Below, piece by piece: positions 44,525 through 53,700 of a stretch of DNA of 64,000 nucleotides; position 1 is the first letter of the stretch; each line of letters starts with the position of its first letter. Origin of the DNA: Bacteroides stercoris ATCC 43183 (GTDB lineage Bacteria; Bacteroidota; Bacteroidia; Bacteroidales; Bacteroidaceae); assembly GCF_025147325.1 (NCBI RefSeq), contig NZ_CP102262.1:1488001-1552000 (forward strand), given 5' to 3'. The notes under the pieces are model-generated. The model made no database searches, was not told the origin of the DNA, and worked only from the letters and a program-made list of their open reading frames with translations. The translations under genes were made by a program, and so were the position numbers.

Positions 44525-46240
44525 TTAATTCGGCTTTATATCTTCAATTTGCAACTGTACTTCTCCCCGTTTGTGGGTGTTTTCCTCAATGGTGTAACAG
44601 ATGTCGAACGAACGCTTGGTCTTGATGTAGCGCACGTGAGAACTCTGCCCGAAAGCAATTCCGTTCATTACATTGTTTGATTTGTTGTCCACCAGTTCCA
44701 GCTTGATATGCTCCTGGTCGCGTCCTACGACTTTACTGGTTCCGTAGTCGTACACGTTGTGGGTACAGAATACGGGCTTGGTATTGTCGGGACCGAAGGG
44801 GTTGAACTTCTTCAAATCATTGCAGAATTTGGGAGTGATATCCCGGAAGTCGATTTCGGCATTGATGTCGATTACGGCGCTGGTCTGTTCCGGCAGAATA
44901 TGCCGGGATACGAATTCTTCGAAACGTTCAGTGAAAGCGGGTACGTTTTCCACTTTCATGGACAGACCGGCAGCATAGGTGTGTCCGCCGAAGTTTTCCA
45001 GTAAATCCCGGCAGTACTCGATGGCTTTGTATACATCGAAACCGGAAACGGAACGTGCCGATCCGGTTGCCATATCATCCGTGCGTGTCAGCACTACGGC
45101 GGGGCGGTAATATACTTCCGTCAGGCGGGAAGCGACGATTCCGATTACTCCTTTATGCCAATCCTCATTGTACAACACGATGGAGCGGCGGTCTGCGAGT
45201 CCTTCCAGACCGGCTACGATTTGATTGGCCTCTTCGGTCATGGTCTTGTCAAGGTCTTTGCGGGTTTCGTTATACTGGTTGATTTGTCCGGCCTTTTCCA
45301 GAGCAACCGAGAAGTCCTTTTCCGTCAGCAGATCTACCGCTTCCTTGCCGTTCTGGATACGTCCGGAGGCGTTGATACGCGGACCTATCTTGAATACTAT
45401 ATCGCTGACGGTGATTTCTTTTTCCGACAGTCCGCATACATCGATAATGGCCTTCAGCCCTACGCTCGGATTACTGTTGAGCTGTTTCAAACCGTGATAG
45501 GCAAGTATGCGGTTCTCTCCCATAATCGGTACGATGTCCGAGGCGATGCTGACTGCCACCAAGTCCAACAGCGGAATCAGATGGTGGAATTCGATGCCGT
45601 TGCTGATAGCGAATGCCTGCATGAATTTAAAACCTACTCCGCAGCCCGAAAGATGTTCGTAAGGATAGGTGTTGTCTTCGCGCTTGGCGTTCAGTATAGC
45701 TACGGCAGGGGGCAACACTTCATCGGGTACGTGGTGGTCGCAGATGATGAAGTCGATGCCTTTTTCCTTGGCGTATGCAATTTCATCTACGGCCTTGATG
45801 CCGCAGTCCAGCACGATAATCAGTCCCACACCGGTTTCGGAGGCATAGTCCACACCTTGTGTCGAAACGCCATATCCCTCGTTGTAACGGTCGGGTATGT
45901 AATAATCTATGTTCGAATAGAACTGTTGAATAAACTTATAGACCAGGGCCACGGCGGTGGTTCCGTCTACATCGTAATCTCCATAAATCAGAATGCGCTC
46001 TTTCTTTCCCATTGCCTTGTTCAGGCGTTCTACGGCCACGTCCATATCTTTCATGAGGAACGGGTCGTACAAATCCGGTAGTTGCGGGCGGAAAAACTTC
46101 TTGGCAGCTGTCGCTGTCGTTATTCCCCGCTCCACCAGCAATCTCCCAAGTACAGGGCTAATCCCTAATTCCTGGGCCAGTCGTTGGCTTGCTTCTGCCT
46201 GATCGGATGTAATGGGTAAATAATTCCATTTGTGAGTCAT
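44525..46240 (-). CDS. recJ: Single-stranded-DNA-specific exonuclease RecJ
   Basis: A 571-residue DHH-family 5'-3' exonuclease used in recombinational and mismatch repair. Motifs seen are GDYDVDGTTA, LDCGIKA, the DHH signature CDHHVPDE and the DHHA1 segment GRINASGRIQ / GSARSVSGFDVYKAI with GGHTYAAGLS. The C-terminal OB-fold follows. The ATG at 46240 (MTHKWNYLP) is preferred to an in-frame start at 46273, because the usual RecJ N-terminus begins there. It lies upstream of recQ in the same orientation. Confidence 0.95.
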   Translation of the reverse strand: MTHKWNYLPITSDQAEASQRLAQELGISPVLGRLLVERGITTATAAKKFFRPQLPDLYDPFLMKDMDVAVERLNKAMGKKERILIYGDYDVDGTTAVALVYKFIQQFYSNIDYYIPDRYNEGYGVSTQGVDYASETGVGLIIVLDCGIKAVDEIAYAKEKGIDFIICDHHVPDEVLPPAVAILNAKREDNTYPYEHLSGCGVGFKFMQAFAISNGIEFHHLIPLLDLVAVSIASDIVPIMGENRILAYHGLKQLNSNPSVGLKAIIDVCGLSEKEITVSDIVFKIGPRINASGRIQNGKEAVDLLTEKDFSVALEKAGQINQYNETRKDLDKTMTEEANQIVAGLEGLADRRSIVLYNEDWHKGVIGIVASRLTEVYYRPAVVLTRTDDMATGSARSVSGFDVYKAIEYCRDLLENFGGHTYAAGLSMKVENVPAFTERFEEFVSRHILPEQTSAVIDINAEIDFRDITPKFCNDLKKFNPFGPDNTKPVFCTHNVYDYGTSKVVGRDQEHIKLELVDNKSNNVMNGIAFGQSSHVRYIKTKRSFDICYTIEENTHKRGEVQLQIEDIKPN

Positions 46241-46420
46241 TTTATATATTATTTTTTCTTTTTCTATCGCCAAGTGCCGGAGAATAAGGGGAACTTAGTG
46301 TTATCCGATTGCTGTGCGCTATTTCTCCAACAAGCTGTAAAGGTATGAAAAACTCTTGAAACCGATGTGAATTCTATGGAAAATATTCTTAATGATGCGC
46401 TTTCTCTCCTGAAATCCTTT

Positions 46421-46428
46421 TATTTTTG
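46421..46428 (+). promoter_or_regulatory. -7 promoter element for yaaA
   Basis: TATTTTTG fits TAnnTTTG and ends 50 bases before the ATG at 46479, excluding an in-frame TTG at 46428 as start. Confidence 0.5.
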
Positions 46429-46478
46429 TGGCGTCTAAGAGTTCGTTTGGACTTTCTTCAAATATAAGGAATATGCCT

Positions 46479-47243
46479 ATGCTCACTTTTATCTCTTGTG
46501 CCAAGACCATGGCGTCGCACTGTTCTTTGAAAGTGCCCGAAGTTACCGTTCCGTATTTTGAAGCGGAAGCTGTACGGAATGCGTTGGAAATGTCACAGGT
46601 TTCTGCCGCAGAACTGGAAAAACTCTTGAAGGTGAATGCTAAGATTGCTGCGGAAAACAGGGCACGCTTTCATGACTTTTGTTCGGAAGACAATCGCCCT
46701 ATGCCGGCAATCGGTGCATATACGGGAGCTGTTTTCAAACGCATCCTGCCAAAGGATTTTACGGCTGATGACTTCCGTTATGCACAGGAACATCTCCGTA
46801 TCACCTCTTTTCTTTATGGATTGCTCCGTCCGCTGGACGGTATCAGACCTTATCGTCTGGAGGGAGATGTGCGCCTGCCGGAGAAAGGCGGTATCACCAT
46901 GTTTGATTATTGGAAACCTCTGCTGACGGACTGTTTCATAGAAGAAATCAAGAAACGGGGCGGTATACTGGTCAACTTGGCAAGTGGTGAGATGAAGGAT
47001 TTATTCGACTGGAAACGGGTGGAGTCAGAGGTGCGTGTGGTTACTCCAGATTTTCAAGTGTGGAAAGGCGGAAAGTTAAAGACCGTTGTCATTTATGCGA
47101 AGATGTGCAGAGGGGAGATGGTGCGTCACATCATCAAAAATCGCATTGGATGCCCCGAAGATTTGAGAGGTTTTTCGTGGGAAGGTTTTACTTTTGACGA
47201 GGGACTCAGTACGGATAATCATTTGCAGTTTGTATTGGAGTAA
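46479..47243 (+). CDS. yaaA: Peroxide stress protein YaaA (DUF328)
   Basis: A 254-residue member of the YaaA/UPF0246 family, which in E. coli lowers free iron and limits Fenton damage during peroxide stress. Family segments include the N-terminal MLTFISCAKTM, the IGAYTGAVFKRI region, FLYGLLRPLDGIRPYRLE and the C-terminal basic GEMVRHIIKNRI. The ATG at 46479 matches the family start; ATG at 46473 is an alternative. It is divergent from recJ. Confidence 0.93.
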   Translation: MLTFISCAKTMASHCSLKVPEVTVPYFEAEAVRNALEMSQVSAAELEKLLKVNAKIAAENRARFHDFCSEDNRPMPAIGAYTGAVFKRILPKDFTADDFRYAQEHLRITSFLYGLLRPLDGIRPYRLEGDVRLPEKGGITMFDYWKPLLTDCFIEEIKKRGGILVNLASGEMKDLFDWKRVESEVRVVTPDFQVWKGGKLKTVVIYAKMCRGEMVRHIIKNRIGCPEDLRGFSWEGFTFDEGLSTDNHLQFVLE

Positions 47244-47329
47244 AAATTAGACGGATATTTTAAGAATATATTCCTACTTAATTATATATCGAAACAGTTT
47301 GCGGCGGTAAACAGTTAGATGCATTTTCT

Positions 47330-47364
47330 GTTTACGCAAAAAGAGGATTTATATTCGCAAATTG
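47330..47364 (+). promoter_or_regulatory. 35-bp operator box, copy 1 (phospholipase promoter)
   Basis: A 35-base box matching copy 2 (48361-48395) at 30 positions, with the invariant core AAAAAGAGGATT (47338-47349) and 3' end CGCAAATTG. Its ends form an imperfect palindrome (TTTACG ... CGCAAA). It ends 26 bases before the TACTTTTG promoter element. It probably binds a dimeric regulator. Confidence 0.75.
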
Positions 47365-47390
47365 CGGCTGTAAGTCATTTGGCGTTTGTG

Positions 47391-47398
47391 TACTTTTG
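47391..47398 (+). promoter_or_regulatory. -7 promoter element for the PI-PLC-like gene
   Basis: TACTTTTG fits TAnnTTTG and lies 21 bases before the ATG at 47420. There is no correctly spaced TTTG at -33, consistent with a regulated promoter served by the 35-bp box just upstream. Confidence 0.6.
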
Positions 47399-47419
47399 TA
47401 ATATCTAATATTTGAAACT

Positions 47420-48361
47420 ATGAATATAACATCTGTACACATGTTTTCTGTTGTATTTATGCTGAGCTGGTTCCTTTGTGCAAAACCGGCTTTCGCAGGC
47501 AGCAAAGGCGATTGGATGAAACTTCTTTCTGATACATTGCCTGTATGCAAACTTTCTATCCCTGGTACTCATGACAGTGGTGCTATTTATGGTGGTTGTA
47601 TGTTGAAAACTCAAGATGCAGGTATTTTCTCGCAATTAGAATTGGGCATTCGTGCTTTTGATATTCGTTTAGCTGAGAAAGACGGAAAGCTGGGAGTGTT
47701 TCATAGTCATGCTTTTCAGAATATGTATTGGGAAACGGATGTATTACCTACTTTTATAAAATTTCTGAAAGAACATCCTTCTGAGATGTTGATTGTGTCT
47801 TTAAAGAGAGAGGGCGGAAGTTCTGAGGCTTACGCTTCTTTGGTAGAAACCTCCTTGTCGGCTATTGATGCAAAGCCTTTCTTTGTTTGGAATTTTTGTC
47901 AGGATTTAGCATTGGGTGATTGTCGTGGAAAAATTCTGTTTTTACACCGAGATGTAGCCATGAACAAATATCCCGGAACTGCTTGTGAGGGTTGGAAGGA
48001 TGATGCCACATGTTTGATGACGCTTCGAGGCAGTAATGGTGCGGAAGCACAAGTCTTACTTCAAGATGAATATCAGTATGCTTCGGATGAGGAAGTTGGA
48101 TTAAAAATAGAAGCTTGTATGCGTAATTTGCATAATGTAGCAGCAGAACCTAGTTCTTCATATCGATGGGCGATTTCTTTCGTTAGTGCTACTGGACTTC
48201 CGCTAGGCACACCTGAAGTTTTTGCTAAACAAGTGAATAAGTTTGTGTCAGAGTATCTAAAACAAAGAAGAAGCCAGATGTGTGGTATTGTTTTTATGGA
48301 TTTTGTACAGCGTCCTGAAGGGCTTGAGTTGTTAGATTGTCTCATAAGAGGAAATAATTAG
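47420..48361 (+). CDS. Phosphatidylinositol-specific phospholipase C-like protein, secreted
   Basis: A 313-residue bacterial PI-PLC family protein with a signal peptide ending AKPAFAG (about residue 27). The X-domain is well conserved. The first catalytic His and its Asp are in SIPGTHDSG (His51, Asp52), the Arg is in LGIRAFDIRL (Arg78), and the second catalytic His region is GVFHSHAF (His95/His97). Bacterial PI-PLC cleaves phosphatidylinositol and GPI anchors to diacylglycerol and inositol phosphate. Its promoter shares a 35-bp operator box with the alpha-mannosidase PUL that follows, so it is probably part of that system rather than a free-standing virulence factor. The exact lipid substrate is inferred. 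Its stop codon abuts operator copy 2. Confidence 0.9.
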   Translation: MNITSVHMFSVVFMLSWFLCAKPAFAGSKGDWMKLLSDTLPVCKLSIPGTHDSGAIYGGCMLKTQDAGIFSQLELGIRAFDIRLAEKDGKLGVFHSHAFQNMYWETDVLPTFIKFLKEHPSEMLIVSLKREGGSSEAYASLVETSLSAIDAKPFFVWNFCQDLALGDCRGKILFLHRDVAMNKYPGTACEGWKDDATCLMTLRGSNGAEAQVLLQDEYQYASDEEVGLKIEACMRNLHNVAAEPSSSYRWAISFVSATGLPLGTPEVFAKQVNKFVSEYLKQRRSQMCGIVFMDFVQRPEGLELLDCLIRGNN

Positions 48362-48395
48362 TTTGCGTAAAAAGAGGATTCAAATACGCAAATTG
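48361..48395 (+). promoter_or_regulatory. 35-bp operator box, copy 2 (kinase/PUL promoter)
   Basis: Matches copy 1 at 30 of 35 bases. Here the palindrome is perfect: TTTGCGTA (48362-48369) and TACGCAAA (48385-48392) around AAAAGAGGATTCAAA. It ends 25 bases before the TATATTTG promoter element at 48421, nearly the same spacing as copy 1. Confidence 0.78.
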
Positions 48396-48420
48396 TTTAC
48401 TTTGTTGACTTATGTGTATT

Positions 48421-48428
48421 TATATTTG
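48421..48428 (+). promoter_or_regulatory. -7 promoter element originally serving the ROK kinase gene
   Basis: TATATTTG fits TAnnTTTG. Without the IS element it would lie roughly 50 bases before the kinase ATG. The insertion now puts about 1.3 kb, including an opposing transposase gene, between promoter and gene. Confidence 0.55.
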
Positions 48429-48438
48429 CAATCATTAG

Positions 48439-49751
48439 TGTCCCGTTAAAATGGGACGAGTTAAACAATTAATCAAAAAGCCCCGGAATCAGGGGATCAT
48501 TTAGATCTTTGACATCATTGAAATTAGTCTTGTCGAACAGGTCACGCAAGTGGGTTTTGTCAGTCAATGATATGCTGAGAATTTGTAAAACTTCATAGGT
48601 TGAACGTTTCAACTTCATATCATGTTGGACAATAGCCACAAGACAGTACGTGATAATAGCCACACTGATTTGTATGCGAACAGCGTTCTCTGTTGTGCCC
48701 CAGAATTTCTTTATCTTGAGATGCTGCTTGAGCCATTTGAAGAACAGCTCGATTAACCATCTTTTCTTATAAAGATCGGCGACATCCAGTGCAGAAAGTT
48801 GTTTTGCATTCGTCAAAAAAGTGAACTCACGGTCATCCTCTTCGTCGTAATATCGGACGAGTCTGAATGACTCAGGATATTTTTTCTCGGAGAGATATCC
48901 GGTCAGTTTCACTTCCGCATCTGTCATTATGTTCTTTGGCATTCTTCGCTTCCATCTGACTGTCTTATACTTTAAGTTCGTCTTGGCTCTGACAACAAAG
49001 AAAGAGTCTGTAAGATGTATCCTATAGAGTTCTTTAAAGGAGTCATAAGCCCTGTCGAATATATAATAAGCATTTGGTTCATAATGGATTGAAGACATTG
49101 CTGTGGAATCATGCTTTGATGCAGTAGTTACAGTATAGAAGGCAGGAACTTGTGCTTCAATGTCGTATAAGACATGAGCTTTCACCCCTCCTTTCTTGCT
49201 TCGGAACTTTGCCCATGGGAATGTTGCAAGACACAACGGAATCGTTGTTGAATCAAACGCATATTTCTTTCCGGAAATGTCAAGGATGTTGGTCGTCCGC
49301 TTCTCGCAGGCTTCCTTCATCATATAGAATGCAAAGTCTTCGAAGATTCTGTAATCACGGTTCTGGTTCGCTGTCGCAAGAGTTGTCTTGGCTATCGGTT
49401 CACGACCTAAACCAAGATGATATTGCTTGGCCCTATGCGCCTCGAAAGCAACGACTAAGTCTCGCAGGCTCTCACGGTTACTCAGTTGTCCAAACATCAT
49501 CGCGAGCATCTGATTCCAGCAAGTGAAATGTTTCACATATCTGTTGCCATCATACTTGCGAACATAGTTGTTGAACTGAGTCCTGTTCAGAAAAGCGGTT
49601 AATTGAGAGAATACGTATTTGTCTTGGAACATAGCAGCCATTTGTATTAGACTGCAAAGTTGCAAAATCAAGTCCGTTTCATTTCAAAAAAACGTGTAAT
49701 TGACTATATTTCAATAATTTCAAAGAACTATTTATCCACTTTTACGGGACA
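48439..49751 (-). mobile_element. IS4-family insertion sequence
   Basis: A 1,313-bp element with 16-bp imperfect terminal inverted repeats (14 of 16 match): TGTCCCGTTAAAATGG at 48439-48454 and its counterpart at 49736-49751. A single transposase gene fills it. The left end also contains a small palindrome (GTCCC...GGGAC, 48440-48457). I found no convincing target-site duplication: flanks read ATCATTAG on the left and GTAGTGAT on the right. The transposase is oriented against the surrounding PUL genes. Confidence 0.88.
48469..49641 (-). CDS. IS4-family transposase
   Basis: A 390-residue DDE transposase. It has an N-terminal DUF4372-like DNA-binding domain (FVFSQLTAFLNR-like start, HFTCWNQMLAMMFGQLSNRESLRDL). 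The catalytic Asp residues lie in FDSTTIPL (Asp130) and FDRAYDSF (Asp196), and Glu298 lies within the IS4 signature Y-2-R-3-E-6-K (Tyr291, Arg294, Glu298, Lys305). An ATG three codons further on is equally possible, and a TTG at 49671 less so. The gene is intact and all catalytic residues are present, so the element may be active. Confidence 0.93.
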   Translation of the reverse strand: MAAMFQDKYVFSQLTAFLNRTQFNNYVRKYDGNRYVKHFTCWNQMLAMMFGQLSNRESLRDLVVAFEAHRAKQYHLGLGREPIAKTTLATANQNRDYRIFEDFAFYMMKEACEKRTTNILDISGKKYAFDSTTIPLCLATFPWAKFRSKKGGVKAHVLYDIEAQVPAFYTVTTASKHDSTAMSSIHYEPNAYYIFDRAYDSFKELYRIHLTDSFFVVRAKTNLKYKTVRWKRRMPKNIMTDAEVKLTGYLSEKKYPESFRLVRYYDEEDDREFTFLTNAKQLSALDVADLYKKRWLIELFFKWLKQHLKIKKFWGTTENAVRIQISVAIITYCLVAIVQHDMKLKRSTYEVLQILSISLTDKTHLRDLFDKTNFNDVKDLNDPLIPGLFD

Positions 49752-49792
49752 GTAGTGATTTGCAATATAAAAATATTTAGAATAGAGAAATT

Positions 49793-50617
49793 ATGAAGTT
49801 AGCCATTGATTTAGGTGGTACTAATATAAGGATAGCACAAGTGGCGGAAGGAAAGTGTTTGAAAAGGAATTCGGTTGCTTGTTTGGCTACACAAGATGTT
49901 GATGTGATCTTGACGCAGCTTTTTGAACTTATTGAACCTATGATAGGTGAGACTGTTGAGGGGATTGGTATTGGTGTACCGTCGATCGTTGATACAGTTC
50001 ATGGTATAGTGTATGATGCGATGAATATTGCTTCGTGGAAAGAAGTGCATTTAAAGGAACTGCTGGAGGAGAAGTTTGGCTTACCAGTGGCTGTCAATAA
50101 TGATTCTAATTGTTTTGCTTTGGGAGAAAGTCTTTTTGGAAGCGGGCGACTTTATGAAAATATGGTGGGTATTACTATCGGTACCGGAATAGGGCTGGGA
50201 ATCATTATTCATCATAGTTTGTACGGAGGGGGATATGCCGGTGCAGGTGAATTGGGAGCATTACCCTATTTAGAGGCTGATTACGAATATTATTGTAGTA
50301 GCGGATTTTTTAAACGTAGGAATACCACTGGTGCTGCTGAGTCGGAAAAAGCATTGAAAGGAGATAATGATGCTCTATTGTTGTGGCAGGAGTTCGGTGG
50401 GCATATAGGACAATTGGTAAAGGCTGTATTATTTGCTTATTCTCCACAGTTAATAGTACTAGGAGGTGGAATAGCAACAGCTTTCCCGCTTTTTAAAGAA
50501 GCGATGTATGAGACTTTAAAAGATTTTCCTTATCCACGAGTTGTGGCTGATGTGAAAATCGTGTCTTCACAATTACAGGATGCTGGTCTATTAGGAGCTT
50601 CAGCACTTTTGGGATAG
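49793..50617 (+). CDS. ROK-family sugar kinase lacking the zinc motif
   Basis: A 274-residue ROK protein with the N-terminal phosphate loop IDLGGTNIRIA, the catalytic Asp in VNNDSNCFALGE, and the adenosine loop TIGTGIGLG. LIVLGGGIA lies near the C-terminus. The usual ROK zinc site is missing: the Glu-x-Gly-His is ELGA, and the CxCGxxGC cluster is replaced by a stretch with a single Cys (EYYCSSGFF). It has no helix-turn-helix, so it is a kinase and not a repressor. It probably phosphorylates mannose or a related sugar released by the PUL, but this is inferred from context. A terminator follows. Confidence 0.88.
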   Translation: MKLAIDLGGTNIRIAQVAEGKCLKRNSVACLATQDVDVILTQLFELIEPMIGETVEGIGIGVPSIVDTVHGIVYDAMNIASWKEVHLKELLEEKFGLPVAVNNDSNCFALGESLFGSGRLYENMVGITIGTGIGLGIIIHHSLYGGGYAGAGELGALPYLEADYEYYCSSGFFKRRNTTGAAESEKALKGDNDALLLWQEFGGHIGQLVKAVLFAYSPQLIVLGGGIATAFPLFKEAMYETLKDFPYPRVVADVKIVSSQLQDAGLLGASALLG

Positions 50618-50623
50618 ACAGGT

Positions 50624-50658
50624 ATTACCATTTTCTGGAAAATAGTAATATTTTTTTT
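50624..50658 (+). terminator. Terminator between the ROK kinase and susC
   Basis: ATTACCATTTTC (50624-50635) pairs with GAAAATAGTAAT (50638-50649) with one mismatch, followed by eight T (50651-50658). It separates the kinase transcript from the SusC/SusD genes, or allows limited read-through. Confidence 0.75.
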
Positions 50659-50741
50659 ATTTTTAATAATATTGTAATTCTGTTTTTAAACCTTTGTGAT
50701 GGAATTATAAATTTATATTATAAACTTTAAATTTTTAATGT

Positions 50742-53700
50742 ATGAAACAAGTAAATCTTGGATTTTATCGAATGGTTTTGTTTCTATTATTGGGATTGTT
50801 TACTTCTGTGATTGCGTACTCACAGCAAATTTCAGTAAAAGGAATTGTGAAAGACCAAATTGGAGAGCCTGTAATAGGTGCTAATGTACTAGTGAGAGGC
50901 ACTACTAATGGAGTTATTACAAACGTTAATGGTGAGTTTATTCTTTCCGCTTCTAAAAGTGATGTATTGGTTGTTAGCTTTGTGGGTTATACTACTCAAG
51001 AAATACCTGTAAGTGAGAAGCAAATGACAATTGTGTTGAAAGAAGACACAGAATTGCTGGACGAGGTAGTTGTTTTGGGATATGGTGCCAATACACGTAA
51101 GCAAGACTTGTCAGCTTCTGTAGGTATAATTAGTAATACAGATGAGTTGGCTGCACGACCTGTTACTTCTACGGAAAGTATGTTACAAGGGCAGTTGCCT
51201 GGTGTAACTATTCAGGCTGATGGTGGTGATCCTACTTCAACTCCTAATATCGTGATTCGCGGTCAGGGTTCGCAGAACGGCGATAACGTATTATGGGTGG
51301 TAGACGGTGTTCCGGGAGCTCCTATTACTTCCATGAACGATATTGAAAGTATTGTTGTATTGAAAGATGCTGCTTCTGCCGCTATTTATGGTGCGCAGTC
51401 AGGAGCAGGTGGTGTAGTGCTTGTTACTACCAAAAAGGCAAAAGAAGGTGCTCCTACTTTGACGTATGACGGAACTTTCGGCTTTCGTCAGGCTACTAAT
51501 TTAATTGAACCACTCAATGCAGAAGAACAAGTGGAAATGCGTAGAAGGTCGTATGAAAATGCAGGCCAGGCATTACCTGATGGCTGGAATGTAACAAAAA
51601 ATCCGTGGGTAGGTACTACACGTACTGATTGGATGGATGCTATTTTCCGTACAGCTTTTTATCAGCGCCACAATATTGCTTTAAATGTAGGTACAGATAA
51701 GTCTTCCAGCCGCCTCTCATTGTCTTTTGATAACGATCAGGGTACTTTGATTAATACTTATAAGAAAAATCTTGCTTTGCGTTATAATGGTAAGATGCAA
51801 TTGAACAAGTGGATTACAATCAGCGAAGATTTGGTGTGGAAGAATACAACAAGTCGTTCTAAAGAAACGGATAATGATGCATACACCGGTCCTATATTAT
51901 CAGCTGTATATATGCCGGCTAGTGCTACTATTTATAATCCCTTGGATGGCTCTTATGGTGGTACAACAACAGAAGACCCTGCTTACATTGAAAAGTATGG
52001 CTCAAACTTTGCCGATGCTCATGGTGATGCTGTGAACCCTGTACGTTTGCTTGAGGCAGAAAATCTCTACAATAAGACAAGTGATGTGTGGAGTACTACT
52101 AGTTTGGAAATAGGTAATGTGTTGCCTGGTTTAAAGTTTGTAAGTCGTTTTACTTACAATTTGCAGAACTATTATTATAAAAAATTCAATCCTATCCGTG
52201 ACGAAGTTGGTAAACCGAACCTATCAAATAATGTTCAGGAGCAATCTTATCGTATGGACGCTTGGAAGACAGAGAATACATTAACGTATGATAACACATT
52301 TGGTAAACATACCGTAGGTGCTTTGTTCTCTACTACGGCTGACCATTATTCGAAACGGGGGTTGGAAGCGATTGGAAAGGACTTGTCTAGTGAAGCAGTC
52401 TATCTGCAATACATGGCTTATGCCAATTCAACTGAAGTGCTTGATTATTTAACGGGACCAGATGCGAATGTTTCAATGATTGCTCGTTTGGCATATTCTT
52501 ATGACGACCGTTATTTCGTAACCGCTTCATGGCGCCGTGACTATGCAGGACGCCTGCCTAAGGAACATAACTTTGGCGATTTTCCCGCTGTAACATTAGG
52601 ATGGAAAATTTCTAATGAGAAGTTTTTTAAGAAGAACGATATCGTAAACCTTTTGAAATTACGTGCTTCTTGGGGACGTGTCGGTAATTTGGGGTCTATT
52701 GATTATAATTATAAATCACCACTATTATCGAAAAATACTTATTCAGAACAAGCACAATACGGTGTAACTTCTAATCAATTATGGAATAACTTTGCTTATT
52801 ATAGTACTGCTTTAAATCCAAATTTGACATGGGAGACTTCTGAACAGTACGACTTGGGCTTAGATATGGAAATGTTCAATAACCGTCTTTCTTTGTCAAT
52901 GGATTATTTTGATAAACGTACTTTCAATTTGATACAGCCACAACCGATGAACTGGCCTTCTACTATGGGGTTGGATGCTATGTTGGTAAATCTTGGAGAG
53001 GTCCGAAATCGTGGTTTTGAATTGTCTATAGGTTGGAATGATAGAATAAATAAAAACTTTTCTTACTTTGTAACAGGTAACTTTTCTTATCTGAAGAATT
53101 GGGTTTCTGACATTGGGGTGAAGAATGAGGATGGAACTCCGGGAGTGTGGACAGATGATAAGAGTTTCCGTAGTGTGAAAGATATTTATCAGACCACAGA
53201 AGGTGAACCTTTGAATTCTTTTCATTTGATACAGACAGCTGGAATATTCCAAAGTGATGAGGAAGCAGCGGCATATGTGGATAAGAATGGTAAGAGAATT
53301 CAACCTGATGCTAAAAAAGGAGATTTGAAGTTTGTAGATTATGACGGTGATGGTACAATTGGTTTTGGTGACCGTCAATATATGGGTAGTGCTACTCCTA
53401 AAACTACCTTTGCATGGACACTTGGATTTACTTGGAAGAAATTGTCATTCAGTGCAATGTTTCAAGGAGTAGGTGGAGCACAAGCAATGAATGTTTCCAA
53501 ATATATGCTTTTAAGTGATGTAGAAGGTAACTTTAACCGTTCTCGTGAGATCTTGAACGCTTGGTCGCCCGATAACAGAGGATCTAACATTCCTATTCTG
53601 TCAAAGAATGACAACAATGGAAACTTTAGCACAGCTTCAGATTGGTATCTGGAAGATGCTTCATACCTGCGCTTGAAGAATGTAACGCTTTCTTATGATT

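Noticed and set aside
48431..49759. Target-site duplication of the IS element
   Set aside because: Left flank ATCATTAG and right flank GTAGTGAT share only a short TAG, which is not enough to call.
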